A stretch of 17,932 bases of DNA from Podochytrium sp. JEL0797. Its lineage: Eukaryota; Chytridiomycota; Chytridiomycetes; Chytridiales; Chytriomycetaceae. The notes below the pieces were generated by a model, which saw nothing but the letters and a program-made list of their open reading frames with translations, had not been told where the DNA came from and searched no databases. Within the stretch, counting starts at the first letter, position 1; each line of letters begins with the position of its first letter. Below, one piece after another: positions 17,855 to 17,932 of this stretch. The DNA lies in NCBI GenBank assembly GCA_027596195.1, contig JADGJG010000497.1:1-17932 (forward strand), in the 5' to 3' direction. Made by a program: the position numbers and the translations under genes.

Positions 17855-17932
17855 TTTTCAGAGAGTTGGTCAATCTTGTGAATTTGGCAGCATCGAGTGC
17901 ATATTCGGCATCGGTGAATTATAAAGTATATT
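17855..17932. promoter_or_regulatory. 5' flank of the minus-strand 664-aa gene
   Basis: This short flank at the window edge would hold the leader of the minus-strand gene. A TATAAAG lies at 17920-17926 in plus orientation, about 66 bp from the ATG. I see no other clear element. Confidence 0.3.

Overview
The window looks like nuclear DNA of a fungus. Its genes are packed closely and broken by many short GT-AG introns (53 to about 181 nt), several with CTAAC/CTAAT-type branch sites. The recognisable products are fungal/eukaryotic housekeeping proteins: a Pep4-like aspartic protease, an Atp23-like peptidase, URI/Bud27 and ornithine decarboxylase antizyme. An early-diverging zoosporic lineage (chytrid-like) is my best guess from the gene style and the large unrecognised coiled-coil proteins, but nothing here proves it. 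All gene models below were spliced by hand; in each one the exon phases close exactly.

Layout. (1) <1-1336, plus: 3' part of an unrecognised single-pass membrane protein. (2) 1675-2789, minus: a 278-aa seven-helix membrane protein. (3) 2850-6213, plus: a 1029-aa coiled-coil/Ser-rich protein, divergent from (2) across 60 bp. (4) 6216-10688, minus: a 1299-aa, eight-exon URI/Bud27 homologue with a tripled internal module and nine copies of the C-terminal SKFKAARQ-type motif. Its stop lies 2 bp from the stop of (3). (5) 10726-12394, plus: a vacuolar proteinase A-type aspartic protease, 37 bp head-to-head with (4). (6) 13092-14142, plus: ODC antizyme with an intact +1 programmed frameshift site (TCC-TGA-C) and a long spliced 5'UTR. 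(7) 14255-15116, plus: Atp23-type mitochondrial metallopeptidase. (8) 15134-15319, minus: a possible 61-aa small protein. (9) 15708-17854, minus: an unrecognised 664-aa protein with a central coiled coil and a basic C-terminus.

The genes do not form a pathway. URI acts in prefoldin-like assembly of RNA polymerases and in TOR signalling. The three adjacent plus-strand genes (Pep4-like, antizyme, Atp23) each serve a different proteolytic route: vacuole, proteasome and mitochondrion. That grouping may be chance.

The points most worth following are the antizyme recoding site with its candidate downstream stem, the expanded repeat architecture of URI, the extreme gene packing, and a compositional sawtooth. 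In the sawtooth, long exons begin C/A-rich and end G/T-rich on the coding strand, resetting after introns; it is clear in most genes but absent or weak in the last one.
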